DNA from: Sipunculus nudus
Taxonomy: Eukaryota; Annelida; Sipuncula; Golfingiida; Sipunculidae
DNA length: 64,000 nucleotides
Direction of reading: 5' to 3'
Assembly (NCBI GenBank): GCA_026874595.1
Contig: CM049316.1
Coordinates: forward strand, 69,367,676-69,431,675
Shown here: positions 1 to 11,410 of the stretch, piece by piece
Numbering within the stretch: position 1 is the first letter of the stretch
Layout: the number at the start of each line of letters is the position of its first letter
Notes under the pieces: model-generated
The model's input: the letters and a program-made list of their open reading frames with translations, nothing else
What the model was told of the DNA's origin: nothing
Database searches by the model: none
Made by a program: the position numbers and the translations under genes

Positions 1-270
1 AAAATGGACCAAGTCAAGGTCAAGGCCACTCTCCTAGTAAAGATCATGACCTCATTTTAAAAAGACTTCGTCCTCTTACCCATATCCATACACAGGTAAA
101 GTTTTATAAATTTCCGTGAAATATTTTTTTAGTTATGTCGCTCAAATCTTTTCCTCCGGCGGCGGCGGTGGCGGGACCGTCATAAAACCATAGTATCCCC
201 CGACTGTTGGGATACAATTAATTTCATCAATCCCAACATTTCTGGTTATCACAGCAATACCACAAAGAAA
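1..270. other. Intergenic, no gene seen
   Basis: AT-rich sequence with a short GGC-repeat patch near 159-175. I see no coding frame with recognisable protein similarity. Confidence 0.5.
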
Positions 271-414
271 TAACTCCGACCTCATTAAATATCAGCAAAA
301 TTTCCACAGAAAATAAATAACTCCGACCTCATTAAATATCAGCAGAATTTCCACAGAATATAAATAACTCCAACCTCCTCATTAAATATCAGCAGAATTT
401 CCAAAGAATATAAA
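271..414. repeat. 47-bp tandem repeat, three units
   Basis: Three consecutive copies start at about 271, 318 and 365, each beginning TAACTCC(G/A)AC and containing CATTAAATATCAGCA. The third unit has a 3-bp CTC insertion. This is a local minisatellite with no coding potential. Confidence 0.85.
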
Positions 415-1640
415 TTCAGTGAGAAATTTTATTGGTAAATATTTATAGAGAGTTTCATGTAAACCAACTAAATTCCTGGTATGTAATTACCGCTACACCT
501 GTCATCTGATGTAAATGACGCAAAACTTTTATGAAAATAAAAACGATTAAAACGGTGGCGGTGGTATATGTCAGCTTAGACTATAGATCGAGTTAGAATT
601 CTTTAATCTTAAAAAAAAGATTAACCCCTGCCCCTCCTATTTTATCCATACTAGAATATCCCCCTCCCATAAACAAATACTCGAAAAGTGAGATCTGTTA
701 TTTATGTATGGTAACGTTCTCATATATATATATTTAATGATTAAAGAAAATTCGGATCATCCGGACGTGTAGGTTATATACCATTATCAAGGAGCAATGT
801 CACACTAACCAATAGAGTGCTTTAAAATTTCCTCGAATGTCAGTGAATGCTTTGGACATTGCACAATCTGACATGGCTGGGGATTCCCCTTAGTAATGTG
901 TACACTTGTATACGGCTCGTGTTCAAAATCAATAATATGAAACTCAGCTCCTATAATATTTTGATAATTTTTAAGCAATGCGCTTTATAAGTTAACGCTA
1001 ATAGTCTATATATGATCAGCATATATAGGTGTTAACATTAAGCTAGACAGATCCCTGTGCTGACTCAGTGATATAGGCCTAAACATATAAATATATACGT
1101 ACATTGTGTCGGTTCAATGTCCGCAAACTACAGCCACCTGCTGTGCTTGTACAAATTACTCCTGTTGCTGATGTATATACTATGTAGTTCGCTACACCAG
1201 AGGCCGAACAAATTCACTAAAAGTTATCTTGATAATTACGGCATCACGGTGTCTGGTCAAGCAGGCCCGAAACATCCAGTTTGCAACCAGTCCGACTCAT
1301 CGGTTTTCCCGAGCGTGTTTATTTCCCAGAATATATCAACACAGCCACTTTACCGGTATAAGCCGGTCAAAGTTCACTTATGTCTGATAATACATTGTAT
1401 TCAAATGTTCTATCGGGTAAATTGTGTTGGATGTTTGTACTTCTTGATAAAAATATACCTGGTATTAGCGAGACCGTGATACATATTTATTGGGTTCTCA
1501 ATTATATGATATTTTTACAGCGCCTCCTTTTGGCAGTAGAGGAAACCAAACATGACAGCTGGATTTTCCATACTAAAAATTTACACGTCAGCTGCTACAA
1601 TGTTTTAAGATGCCTGACCGGATCGACGCAGTAAAGAGGA
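415..1640. other. Intergenic, no gene seen
   Basis: AT-rich DNA with short open frames (for example 1117-1479) that show no domain, no coding-like composition and no match to the receptor family or the LINE. I treat them as chance frames. Confidence 0.5.
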
Positions 1641-1882
1641 GGGGGGGGGGGGGGGGGGGGGGGGGGGTCAGCAGAGCGGAACCATGTGTCTATGAAAACA
1701 AGTGTAATGTGGTGGTGGTGTGCATGTGTTCGTGTGCGTGTGAGGGGGGGGGGAGGGGGGGGGGGAAGCTACGGTTAGGAGGGTGGAGAATGAGGACCAT
1801 ATGCTGGAAGCTCTCTGACTCTCTCCTTTGATTGTAAATTAAAATATATAGACGTTGAATAGGGTCGGGGGGGGGGGGGGGG
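1641..1882 (+). repeat. G-rich cluster of long poly-G tracts
   Basis: The + strand carries an uninterrupted run of about 27 G (1641-1667), two runs of 10-11 G separated by a single A (1744-1765), and a run of about 16 G (1867-1882). Such runs can form G-quadruplexes and are prone to length errors in sequencing, so exact lengths are uncertain. Confidence 0.85.
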
Positions 1883-2139
1883 TTATAAAGGAACTGAGAG
1901 TCCTCCGGGAGAGCACATGTCAGGCAATTGTGAAAAAGGGTCACCCCTTTTGAGTTGCATCAACCTTCTGCAGTATGGATTCTCCCCTTTACTGGACATG
2001 AAAACCTTTTTTTTTTCGGGATAATTATCATTATTCCTGGCTTAGATTTCTCCCCTTTCTAAAATCCTTGATCCGCCTCTAATATTCCGTGTTCTCTCAC
2101 ATATTGTGGACACTGCAGTGATTGTTAACATACACACAC

Positions 2140-2143
<4 letters not shown>

Positions 2144-2202
<59 letters not shown>
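2144..2202. repeat. (TA)n microsatellite
   Basis: About 29 uninterrupted TA dinucleotides, preceded by a short CA run. Confidence 0.95.
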
Positions 2203-2203
<1 letters not shown>

Positions 2204-2357
2204 TAGAAGTAGAAGGTGCTGAACGAATCTAACAGTGCTCCATTAGCCTGATGCTAAGAGCTGATACACGAATACAGAATTTATATAACGAAGATGTCAT
2301 CTGATGATTGCGGCGGCATTAAAACACGTGTTAATGTGTAACTAAACATTTTCGTTG

Positions 2358-2361
<4 letters not shown>

Positions 2362-2415
<54 letters not shown>
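2362..2415. repeat. (TA)n microsatellite
   Basis: About 27 TA dinucleotides, immediately upstream of a 256-bp direct repeat. Confidence 0.95.
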
Positions 2416-2418
<3 letters not shown>

Positions 2419-2423
2419 ATATC

Positions 2424-2945
2424 TTTTTTAATGCTACTTACTATATTTGAATTTATATTTACTTATGATTTCAATACTTAAACCATATAAATATACTTTA
2501 CTTAGATAGCAATATGACATTATATTTATAATAAACTATTACTTATAACGTGTCTGAAAAATAAAATGATAATTCTCTTAAGAAATATACAATGTAGCAG
2601 TTTTTGTAGTTACAAATCCTTTATATTCATACAATATGTCAAAATATTAATCGCACATTATAAGGGATACTGGATCATTCCGATGTCTTTCAATGCTACT
2701 TGTATGTATATTAATATTTACTTATATTTTCAATATTGAAACCATATAAATATACTTTATTTAGACAGCAATATAACAGCATTTTATAATTATAATTACT
2801 TATAATGGGTCTGAATAATTAAATGATTATTCTCCAAGAAATACATAATATTGCATTTTTATAGTTACAAATCCTTAATATTCATTCAAAATGTCAAAAC
2901 ATTATTTCGCACATTATAAGGGATACTGGAACATACCGATGCCGC
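2424..2945. repeat. 256-bp direct repeat, two diverged units
   Basis: Two adjacent units (about 2424-2687 and 2688-2945) share an AATGCTACTT start, an ACCATATAAATATACTTTA middle and a CGCACATTATAAGGGATACT end; the last motif occurs at 2652 and 2908. They differ at many positions, so the duplication is old. No coding function is seen. Confidence 0.85.
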
Positions 2946-4224
2946 GAAAAAATATGATTAAAAATTTTAAATCAACCGAAACACACAAGCAGCACCGTGG
3001 CATTCATAAATAAAACAGAAAGAGTACATGTGAGGATTCTTTTGAATATGTCCGTCTGTTTGTCTTGCCATTGACTCTTTGTTTTGTCATACCATATATG
3101 GATATAATTTATATTCATTGTTTTTTTTTATATTTTGTTCTCCGAGACTTTAAAGACTGCTTCTTTCTGCATGAGGGAATTGTGAAAACACTAAAAGATA
3201 TAAATGCAATCCCATACAGTACTTTGTCGCAACATATAACAGAGATATCAACAGTTCAAACTGTGTTACTCCTTTTTATCTTTTCGCTTTCGCATCCTTC
3301 CGCGAAGTCAAATAGATACGTCCCAAAAGCGACGGATAAAACTAACAAGAGATCTTGGATATGATGGACATTACTAGAATTATGACACTTAAGATGAATA
3401 TATATTATAATACAAGTAAAATATAATCTGTTGGAGCACACAAGGTCTGATTTGGTGAAAACATAGGAATGCTCACAGTCGCGTGAGTGATTTATTCATA
3501 AATAAACAATTAAACTTTAAATATCCGAAGATATTTATCTTATATAGATCTTCTACCGAAGATAATTCGTTAACTGATGTCTATCTGTCCCTAATTAAAT
3601 AACATTGCCTGCTAGGACAAATACCCAGAATCATAGAGTTGGACGTTTGGGTCATGAAAGTATTGGGCCGTTTGGAGTGTGACCTTTGAATGTTGCATGT
3701 CGTGTTAGCCCAGATTAATCCCTGAAATAAATATACAGTAATTGACCAGCTAGAAGTGGGTGGCCTATTTACACTGAACGCGACCTGCGGTTACACCGTC
3801 TCGTCAACCAGTAAAACTGTAAAGCACGTAAAGACAGTCGGGATTATAAAGTCAAAACTAGATTGTTTCTTTGTTCATATGTTTTAATTTAATACTCAAA
3901 CAGAAAATTAGATAAAAAAGCCTTCATACATTCCATCATTTGGCCTGTGATCTTTTTTTAATACGGCACAGGGGCGTCAATATAGGGGGATAGGGGATAT
4001 ATATACCCCCCACTTTTCGGCAAGGGGGGATCGCCAATGTAATCATCCCCCACTCTTTTCAGAGAATAATATTGAAATATTGCAAATAAAATATATTAAT
4101 AAATAGAATTAAAGAATTTGAATCCATTTACTAAAAATGTTATATCTAAACCTTGCTTTGAATTACAAAAACTTATTTTCTATTACAATTTTAAAATTAT
4201 TTGAAATATGATTAACATTGGTAT

Positions 4225-4228
<4 letters not shown>

Positions 4229-4265
<37 letters not shown>
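4229..4265. repeat. (TA)n microsatellite
   Basis: About 18 TA dinucleotides, followed to 4320 by interrupted TA/GATA runs. Confidence 0.9.
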
Positions 4266-4269
<4 letters not shown>

Positions 4270-5139
4270 ATCATATATATATATAGATAGATATAATATA
4301 CATAATATATATATATATGTAGTTGAATATGTCATTCAGAGACGCTGAAAAGGTATGTGTGTGTATATAAATATATAAAGTCATCCCCCCACCCTGGAAG
4401 AAAAATTGATGGCACTGATACGGCACTTTGGCATTATATATTATATATTAAATGCTTTAAAGTACAAGGAAAGATTAAACTGCTGATGCCAAAACCATGT
4501 AAGGATGAAATATGTAATATGTATACGGTCCTTTGCTGTGACATTAATCTTACTTCGCCACTGACATAATGAATTAAAACGAAGACTCGTTCGAGAGATC
4601 ACGCACTTGTCAATATCCGAATAATTATATTTAGTTGAAATAAATATTCTGTTAGCTTCCCAAGACCTCTTGTCTTAGTGATGTCGACACATTGAAAAAA
4701 ATAGCTCTGTCAAATACCAAAATAAGGCTTCATCTATGGATATTTTGAACACTCACTCCATGTAATAAGAAAACTGTTATATTAGATATATTATCATCAA
4801 GCAAACATCATAGAAATCGTAGGAGGTATAGGAGTTAAAACTCTGTTGTCTAACCTTTATGATCGGCACTGAAATAATCCTACGTGAGAATGACCCATTA
4901 TGAAGCGGCATCTTGGTCCGTCATGTATCAGTGGGCGTGATAGAGGTTGGTGTCATGAATCATTTCAAATGGTAGTAATTACTATTTTTCGGCTCCCTGT
5001 CCATTAACCAGGTTAAATCGACCTCACCTTCTGCATTTGAATGTTCCCTATAAGAGAGAGTGTAATTGAGCAATAAAATTTAAAAAAAGCTTAGGTTTAT
5101 GAAACCAAGGTTTATAGTTTTGCAAATAAAGCAAAAATA

Positions 5140-5720
5140 TGAGACATTGTCATGTTAATAGTACAGCGCCCCCTGGCGGCCATGTTCCAAAATTGAAAGA
5201 AAAATCTCGATATATCATGCTTGTACATATTATATATTAGTTTCAAAATAAACGATGTAAAACTGTGGCCTGTAGAGAAACATACTTGAGGTAAGTAAGA
5301 TTTTGTAGGTTTTTATGACCTTGAACTTTGACATATTTTGACAGAGGTCAACAAGCTCTAGGACTTTTGGTTGTGTGACTGTGTGAGTTTCGATTGCTCT
5401 AAAACTGTGGCCTGTAGAGCGGGGAGAAACAAACAAAACAGAATAGACGACCAAAGGTCGAGCGCTTGCCGGAAATAAAGTGGAACCAGTCAAATGAATG
5501 GAAAATAATGGAGAGGAAGAAAAAGAGCCATAGTCCGTGAAGATAGGACCAATATTGACAACTTTTGAGGAAAATAAACTTTCACGTGTTTCGGCGACCT
5601 TGACCTTTCACCTATATTGACCAAAACAATAGGCAGCTATGACTTTTAATTGTAAATCAACTGAGCAAGTTTGAAAGCAATTGCTGCAAAGGACACGGGG
5701 TAGGGGAACCAGTCCAGTTA
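5140..5720. repeat. Dispersed repeat related to 56.4-57.8 kb
   Basis: Shares several phrases with the 56.40-57.84 kb array: CAGCGCCCCCTGGCGG, ACTGTGGCCTGTAGAG, GACGACCA-AGGTC, GCGCTTGCC, GAGCCATAGT and GACCAATATTGAC, in similar order. It sits inside receptor unit 1 but not at the matching place in the other units, so it is probably an insertion. No terminal repeats or ORF are recognised. Confidence 0.7.
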
Positions 5721-5724
5721 ATAA

Positions 5725-5833
5725 ATCGTGCGTATGAGATAGTTATATCGTGCGCATGAGATAGCTATGTCGTGCGCACGAGATAGTAACGTCGGGCGCA
5801 TGGGTTGATAGGTCGTGTGCACGAGTTAGTTAT
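5725..5833. repeat. 22-bp minisatellite, five units
   Basis: Units start at about 5725, 5747, 5769, 5791 and 5812, with consensus near ATCGTGCGCATGAGATAGTTAT. The core GTGCGCAC is palindromic, and the array is GC-richer than its surroundings. Confidence 0.9.
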
Positions 5834-7741
5834 TCCGAAACTGAAATTATGTGCTACGTTAGCTCAGTTTCAAAAGTAGTGATAGAAGAAGCATAACCAT
5901 ACAGCTATGACAGTTTTTTCTCCTTTATTTTTATATCAGTTGAAATTTTGATCAAAATAATTTCACCATGTGGGTAACTTTAAATAATTTTTCGAGTCAT
6001 AATTATTTTCCAGTAATCCTACACATTCCTCTTTATAGATGAAAGTTAAGGAAAATGAGAATCAAGAATTTTTACTGTATGAGTATGTATTTATATTAAA
6101 ACCTTTGTACTAGCTGCTGGAATTATTAGGGTTCAACCATTGGTCGCTTAAGTACTCCGATAAGAAGAGCCTCCTGCAATTAAAAGGGTGTTTAGTTATG
6201 TGATATTCGAAGGTATTTAATCACTTCTTCAAACCTTACCTATGGCGCAGTTATATAGAAGTAATTTTTTATCAAAGTTAGCTCGAAGACAATGCCATTG
6301 GGTCAAAAATACTTTGCAGTATACACATATTTATAAAAAAAATAAGAAACCTCAGCAAAACTTGGAATAATTGGTTCAACATAGGTTTTGTTTTACCATA
6401 AAGTGCTTCAATCCTTATCCACAATTTGGTCGAGCATGTTTAACCTGTTATAATTGTAACAGCAGTAGATGGTTTTGGACGGTAAGACCCGGGCTGAGGT
6501 AAGTGTAATTATTGTCCCGTACATATAGTGTACATATATAGTACATATATTGAATGTACCTCTGTTCATCATTTCAATTTAATATAAAACTTTATCAACA
6601 GTAAGGCAAAAAGACAATACAGACTGCATCATAAAAGTAAGCTCACGCAGTGCGAGCGGGTTAAATCCTGATGTATGCAGTTACTCCGAATAGCCAGCAA
6701 TCAACCGTCCTGGGTATACCTCAATAATTGATCGATAAATTGGACCAACATATGCAGGTGATTTACATTCCCGTAATAACGAAAGAAGCGTTTTTTTAAA
6801 GCATGACATTCAAGTCTGAAGTTGTGAAAAAAAAATGATAAGGAAAAGAATAACGCAGGCAGAAAAAATCAATAGGAACAGTAGTTCTTAAACAGTTCTT
6901 ATTTTTTTCCTGATACCAAAGCGACTCATGCAAATATCCTTTATACCTTCTTGGCATAATCTGCTACACTCTGATCTAGATGATCGATGAATCATATTTT
7001 CTATTTATTGGAAAAGGACACATGTGACTTATTACCTGAATTCTCAGTTAATCTTGCTCAATAAACATGCGATGTCCGGCCATATTAATTATACTTTCTC
7101 TGATATTTTTATTTCAAAGAGATTTAGCGACCCCCAATGGTTACTTGGGTTATGCAACTGTCATTTTCCACATATTATTAGCGTTTCTTTGTAATCCCGT
7201 TAATATCTGCACAACGGTTTTAAAAAATATTTAATATGCATATGAGTGCTTGATACCTTTTCTTAGAATAAGAATCAAAGATTTTCAAAATGGGTTTCGT
7301 TTTATTTACATAAACCAGGATATTCATTATAACAGTCATATTCCTGCAGCGAGAAACACTAAGACCAATATATAAAAGAAAGTGCCAAGGCAATTTAAAA
7401 AAAAAACCCGAATGAGACCCCTGACAGAACACCATTTCAATAGCATCTGGAATAATTGTCCCTTTAAAGGAAAAATCCCTACTGTCTGATCTCTTAGCAT
7501 CACAATAAGCCAGAACTTCGTTGACCAATGACCCATATCTGTGTATGCTCATTCGACAAATAACCTTCCCGAGAGGGATCAAGCTTAGCACATGTGCACC
7601 AGTATGATTATAATATGATAGTGAACTCTGCTACCAAACAAGGGCTACCGTGATACGGTTGAGTTGATATGCATCAAGCGCAGCAGGACTTGGCGCGACA
7701 GAGACACAAAGGATGGACAGTTCTGCTTGATAGATCGTTAC

Positions 7742-7749
7742 TGACGTCA
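7742..7749 (+). promoter_or_regulatory. CRE-type palindrome upstream of receptor copy 1
   Basis: Perfect TGACGTCA, the palindromic CREB/ATF site, about 50 bp before the first-exon splice donor. The same 8-mer stands at the matching place in copy 5, while copies 3 and 4 read TGACGGCA and copy 2 TGACGCCA. Binding is inferred only from the motif. Confidence 0.55.
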
Positions 7750-7797
7750 GACTGGTCGAGGAGGAACTGCCGTGAAAGCTGTGTAGGAAAGAACACG

Positions 7798-7994
7798 GTA
7801 AGCGCACACTCAGTTTGAATAAAACTTTAACGTAAAGTAATACTAGGAAATAATCGTTTGTCTAAAGTTTTTCAAAGGCCGTTCTTTGTTTCTTTTTTTT
7901 TAATTAGAGCATTCTTACATTATGCCTGTTAAGAAAGGCGTAAAGTTCAGACGAACCAACGAATTAAATTGCTGAGATGGTCTTTTCTCAACAG
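7798..7994 (+). other. 5'UTR intron of receptor copy 1 (predicted)
   Basis: Donor CG|GTAAGC and acceptor TTTTCTCAACAG|GAGG bracket 197 bp. The donor and the CAACAG|GAGGA acceptor align with copies 3 and 4, and a GTAAG donor is present in all five main copies. The intron lies wholly before the coding exon. Prediction rests on splice consensus plus paralogue conservation. Confidence 0.65.
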
Positions 7995-8107
7995 GAGGAA
8001 CAGAAGAAAGCTGGAACATTTACTTTGCATCTTGGTCTATATCTTCAACTTTTATTCAAGCCACAATGTTTCTGTACAAACAGCGCGCACGTACATCTTG
8101 GAATAAT

Positions 8108-8158
8108 ATGTACGAAAAGCCTTTCAGTCAGCACCTTTACACATATGACATTTATTGA
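8108..8158 (+). other. Upstream ORF of receptor copy 1, 16 codons
   Basis: ATG to TGA, reading MYEKPFSQ and ending at 8156-8158. It overlaps the receptor ATG at 8145 in another frame. Copy 4 has a uORF of the same length and similar sequence (MYEESFGQ...), so the uORF predates the split of these copies. Confidence 0.5.
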
Positions 8159-9279
8159 AAAAGTATCTACGATTATTACAACAACTGATGGTACCTCCCC
8201 GATGATGGGACAATTATTGAACAAACATTTTGCTCAAACAAATCAAACAGAAGCCACCGATGATGTTCCTGTGAACAGATAGCTTAAAGAACTTTCAAAT
8301 ACCATTTACAAACAGTTCCTCCTAGCGTCTCTTATATTCGGCTAATCTGGTAATTTATTTGCTCTGCTGGTAATGGTTAACTCCAAGAAAACTAGACAAA
8401 GTATCCCGGATCTCATACTTGTTTGCTTAACCGCGTCAGACACATTATATTTATTATTAGCAAAACTTCAAGATGTCAGCACCGTCTTTACCGATGTAAA
8501 ATATTTACAGCCTTGAAGGAAGGCACTATTTGTCCGTCCAGTTTTCTTGTCTTGGTAAAAATCATCAGTCTGTATATTGTTGTCGTTTATCCATTGGGCT
8601 CGACGCGAAAATCAAAATACAGAAACGTTGTATTCATTGTGGTCATATATGTGACGAGCCTGGGTACTGCTGCTGCTATGTCCATCACAACTGGCTTTAA
8701 CGGGTCAAATTGACAGCCGATCAAAAAGTATGAGGCTGTCTATTTTATATTTGTCTTGATTGTGTATTTTATAATATGCTCTTTCTTGATCAGCGGTATC
8801 ATATTCTTTTGTCTCTGTTGACTATAAAGGCAGTTAAACGCTCCTCGCGTCTCCTGGGAAAACAGGCTTTGTCGAACACGGAACGAGAACGTTAACTGCA
8901 GGAGAGAAGCATCACAATAGTTTTATTGGTTATTGCTCTTTTTTATGTCATTACCCATATTCCATACGGGGTTGGTTTCCTCATTTGCTACCAAAGATGG
9001 ATGAATCCTGTGACATATCTTGCCATGACTATAACCAAGTGCTGGTATATGTTGTCGTATTCTGCGAATTTTATCCTGTACTGCTCGGGAAGTGAGTCTT
9101 TTAGGAAAGACTCAATACGACTGGTTACTTGTGGTATGTACTCAACTTGTTCAAAGAATTCATTTACAGACGACAGCAATGTACGAAGCCCTGATGAGCA
9201 CAGGCGTAAAGAACAAGCGGAAGTGTACTTATCTTTGACGGGAAAAGACCAGGATTTCATTAATGGATGTGTGATTTAA
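8145..9279 (+). pseudogene. Class A GPCR pseudogene (receptor copy 1)
   Basis: Paralogue of the intact receptors at 28.7 and 37.4 kb, collinear from the extracellular N-terminus to the tail. The frame opens MTFIEK and keeps NKHFAQTNQT, but TAG at 8280-8282 and TAA at 8343-8345 end it before and in TM1. A 1-bp deletion near 8484 (after the DVSTV region) shifts the frame through TM3-TM4. TGA at 8711-8713 lies in extracellular loop 2 and replaces the region of its conserved cysteine. A second shift lies before TM6, and TAA at 8893-8895 lies in intracellular loop 3. From 8926 the TM6-TM7 frame is open, with THIPYG and ANFILYCSG. The tail has lost the usual stop and runs on to 9279. The promoter X-boxes are also degraded, so this copy is surely dead. 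Confidence 0.92.
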
Positions 9280-10446
9280 ATTGATTAGATTTTAAGATTG
9301 TTTATTATAATGAATTAAGCTCATATAATGTAATTGTAGTGCTATTAGTATTAATGGACATTATTAATTTTTGCAGAGATATGTCTAAATATACAGGCAT
9401 ATTTACTGCGAATATGAAATATTTCATAATACGGGAAACTGCCTAATAAATGTTTTATAATGTAGACAATACAGAAGATGACAAAATTTCACTGTTTCTC
9501 TTTCTCATTCAGTTCCTAGGTATATGATACGTATTGGAATAAATTATATGAATTCTGAGGGTTAAAGTGATAGATATGCACAACCTAATTCATATAATTG
9601 ACGTATTACTGTTATCTTATTATATTACAGTCAGCCAAAGTGTGATGAATAGGTCTTGCTTCTTTTTTATAATGTTTACCTGTTGGTCTTTTACGGCCCA
9701 TAGAAACAATATAACTCAAAAGACATCATACCAACGCCGGATGATAATTATCATCATTATACAATAATTATTTTATTCAATCGCTATTATTTGACTATTA
9801 TATTCAAGTTAAAGCAACTATAATGTTACCTTGCATAATGTTCTTTTTCCCCGATCCTACCTGTGTGTATGTGTGTAAAATATTCATCATTTTGTATGTA
9901 CCTAGTCGGTGATGATAGCCCTTGGCTAATGCTGTACTTTATTTTATAAAACTGACCTTTAATGAAACGTTGTATTGTATTGTATTGTATTGTATTGTAA
10001 GTAATATATAAAATATACAAGGATGGAACATATAGATATACAAAAACGGAGGTACCCCCGAGGACAAGGAAGCATATTCTGATAATCAGTCCAACCTGTC
10101 TGAACGACCAAATGTATACAAATAATAGCTAGTGCCACACGGTTTAAGCATGTGTTTGGTAAATGGTTGGGATTCTGGGGTCACAGTTGACGTCCAGGTG
10201 CATGTGTCCAGCCATGTTTGTATATAGTTGATGCCCTAGCAATCCAGTTCAAACCCGCTGTAGTTCTGTGTCGTGTGCACAGCCAGTTTTAGGGATCTTT
10301 CATTGTTTCTATATACTGGATCCTGCTCGGGGGTTGTGCTTCGGTTTCTCTGTTTTACAGGTGTGTGCGTGAACCGAGCACAGGTAGCTTGTCACAGATA
10401 GCGTATGATAATCCAGGAAGTCCTAGCCATTCAGGCTTGGTTCACT
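9280..10446. other. 3' flank of copy 1, then intergenic
   Basis: The first 500 bp are similar to the sequence after copies 2, 3 and 5, including the GAGGGTTA block near 9558. A pentanucleotide run follows at 9971-10000. From 10000 to 10446 I see no gene or known element. Confidence 0.5.
9971..10000. repeat. (TGTAT)n pentanucleotide microsatellite
   Basis: Six TGTAT units, the last slightly altered. Confidence 0.9.
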
Positions 10447-11144
10447 TCAGTCAGTGGAGACAGTGAACATCTTTGGCCACCTTTGACAGCCAACACTAGG
10501 ATTAGTTTTACGGTAACACAAAAATGCGATAATTAGAAGCCTTGTAGCAGGAAACGCTGCTGTAGATTTTACTAAATTGAGAGACATCTGACGGGAACGG
10601 GCTGTACTAAATAGATCATAGCGAAAAAATGCGATACCATTCACTGACATGACCAACCTGTAACGACAATGAATGGATCGATATTAGCAGAACATAATGC
10701 GCGAAGGTGATATCCCATGTAGAGTAGTAAACGTTGCTCATAGCTTTAATGATCAGAGAGTCAAAACATGATTATATTCTGTGTTTCTTAGTGTATATAA
10801 TTTAATGTGCATCATAAGGATCAGGTAATCATCCTTCTATACATTACAGCGACAAATGCCATAATTCGGTCTGCTATTAATCTTTTTTTTCTTTAACACA
10901 GCACTGTTACATTAATATGATAAGTTAATGGGTTTTAAATGCATAAAACTACAGTTCAAATTCTTTATATTATTGACAATGACTGCCGAAACCAGAAACA
11001 TGCACAGATTGTATCTGAATGAAGCCCTTTGCTGTGGCGTTGCACTTCCTTCGCTTCTGCCATAACATAGTGAATATTAATACTTCACTTAGAGACTATG
11101 CACCTGTGAATACCCGAATAATATATACTTATCTAAAGTAAATA

Positions 11145-11410
11145 ATAGACCGGCTTCTTTTACTCAAAGGTAGAGCATAGGACGCAAAGCCGGGAGATCG
11201 TGAGAATCTCAACAGGGAAGGTCAGATTTTTCACGGTCGCCCCCCACCATGGGTGAGCGCTCTGCTTAATGGGAAAGCTGTGGCCAACGGCCATGTTTCA
11301 TCCACAAAAGATTGCGCTTTGCGGGTTTCTTCGGTCAAATGACCCAGCAGTGCTGACGACCAGCACCCCGGGCCCGCAGGTGCAGTTTCACCGGGCCTGG
11401 GTAACACCAG
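11145..11410 (+). mobile_element. tRNA-derived SINE (probable)
   Basis: The head reads CTCAAAGGTAGAGCATAGGAC, like a tRNA D-arm and A box, followed about 40 bp on by GATCGTGAGAATCTC, an eroded B-box-like segment. The 3' body is unusually GC-rich for this window, containing CAGCACCCCGGGCCCGC and CACCGGGCCTGGGTAACACC. No clear target duplication was found. It could instead be a non-autonomous DNA element with a chance tRNA-like start. Confidence 0.5.

Larger units (their letters stand above)
3290..9790 (+). repeat. Ancient receptor-locus duplication unit 1
   Basis: Patchy nucleotide similarity to the 24.2-30.3 kb region in the same order: a GATGGACATTACTAGA block (3364 versus about 24250), a GGTCATG/CGCATGTC/CTATTTACACT block (about 3650-3780 versus 24890-25015), a CCTTTGCTGTG block (about 4530 versus 25385), the promoter region (7560-7800 versus 28135-28350), the receptor coding region, and a GAGGGTTA block after it (9558 versus 30139). 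A multi-kilobase segment, not just the gene, was therefore duplicated. A (TA)n tract and a 1-kb repeat stretch interrupt it. Confidence 0.75.

Noticed and set aside
1117-1634. Overlapping 120- and 84-residue frames
   Set aside because: No domain, no conserved copy elsewhere and no coding-like composition.
5725-5833. Possible CRISPR-like array
   Set aside because: Units abut without unique spacers and the sequence is eukaryotic; it is a minisatellite.
8988-9260. Antisense open frames over receptor C-termini (also 29563-29748 and 38203-38388)
   Set aside because: They mirror the TM7-tail coding sequence; their similarity to each other follows from the sense-strand gene.
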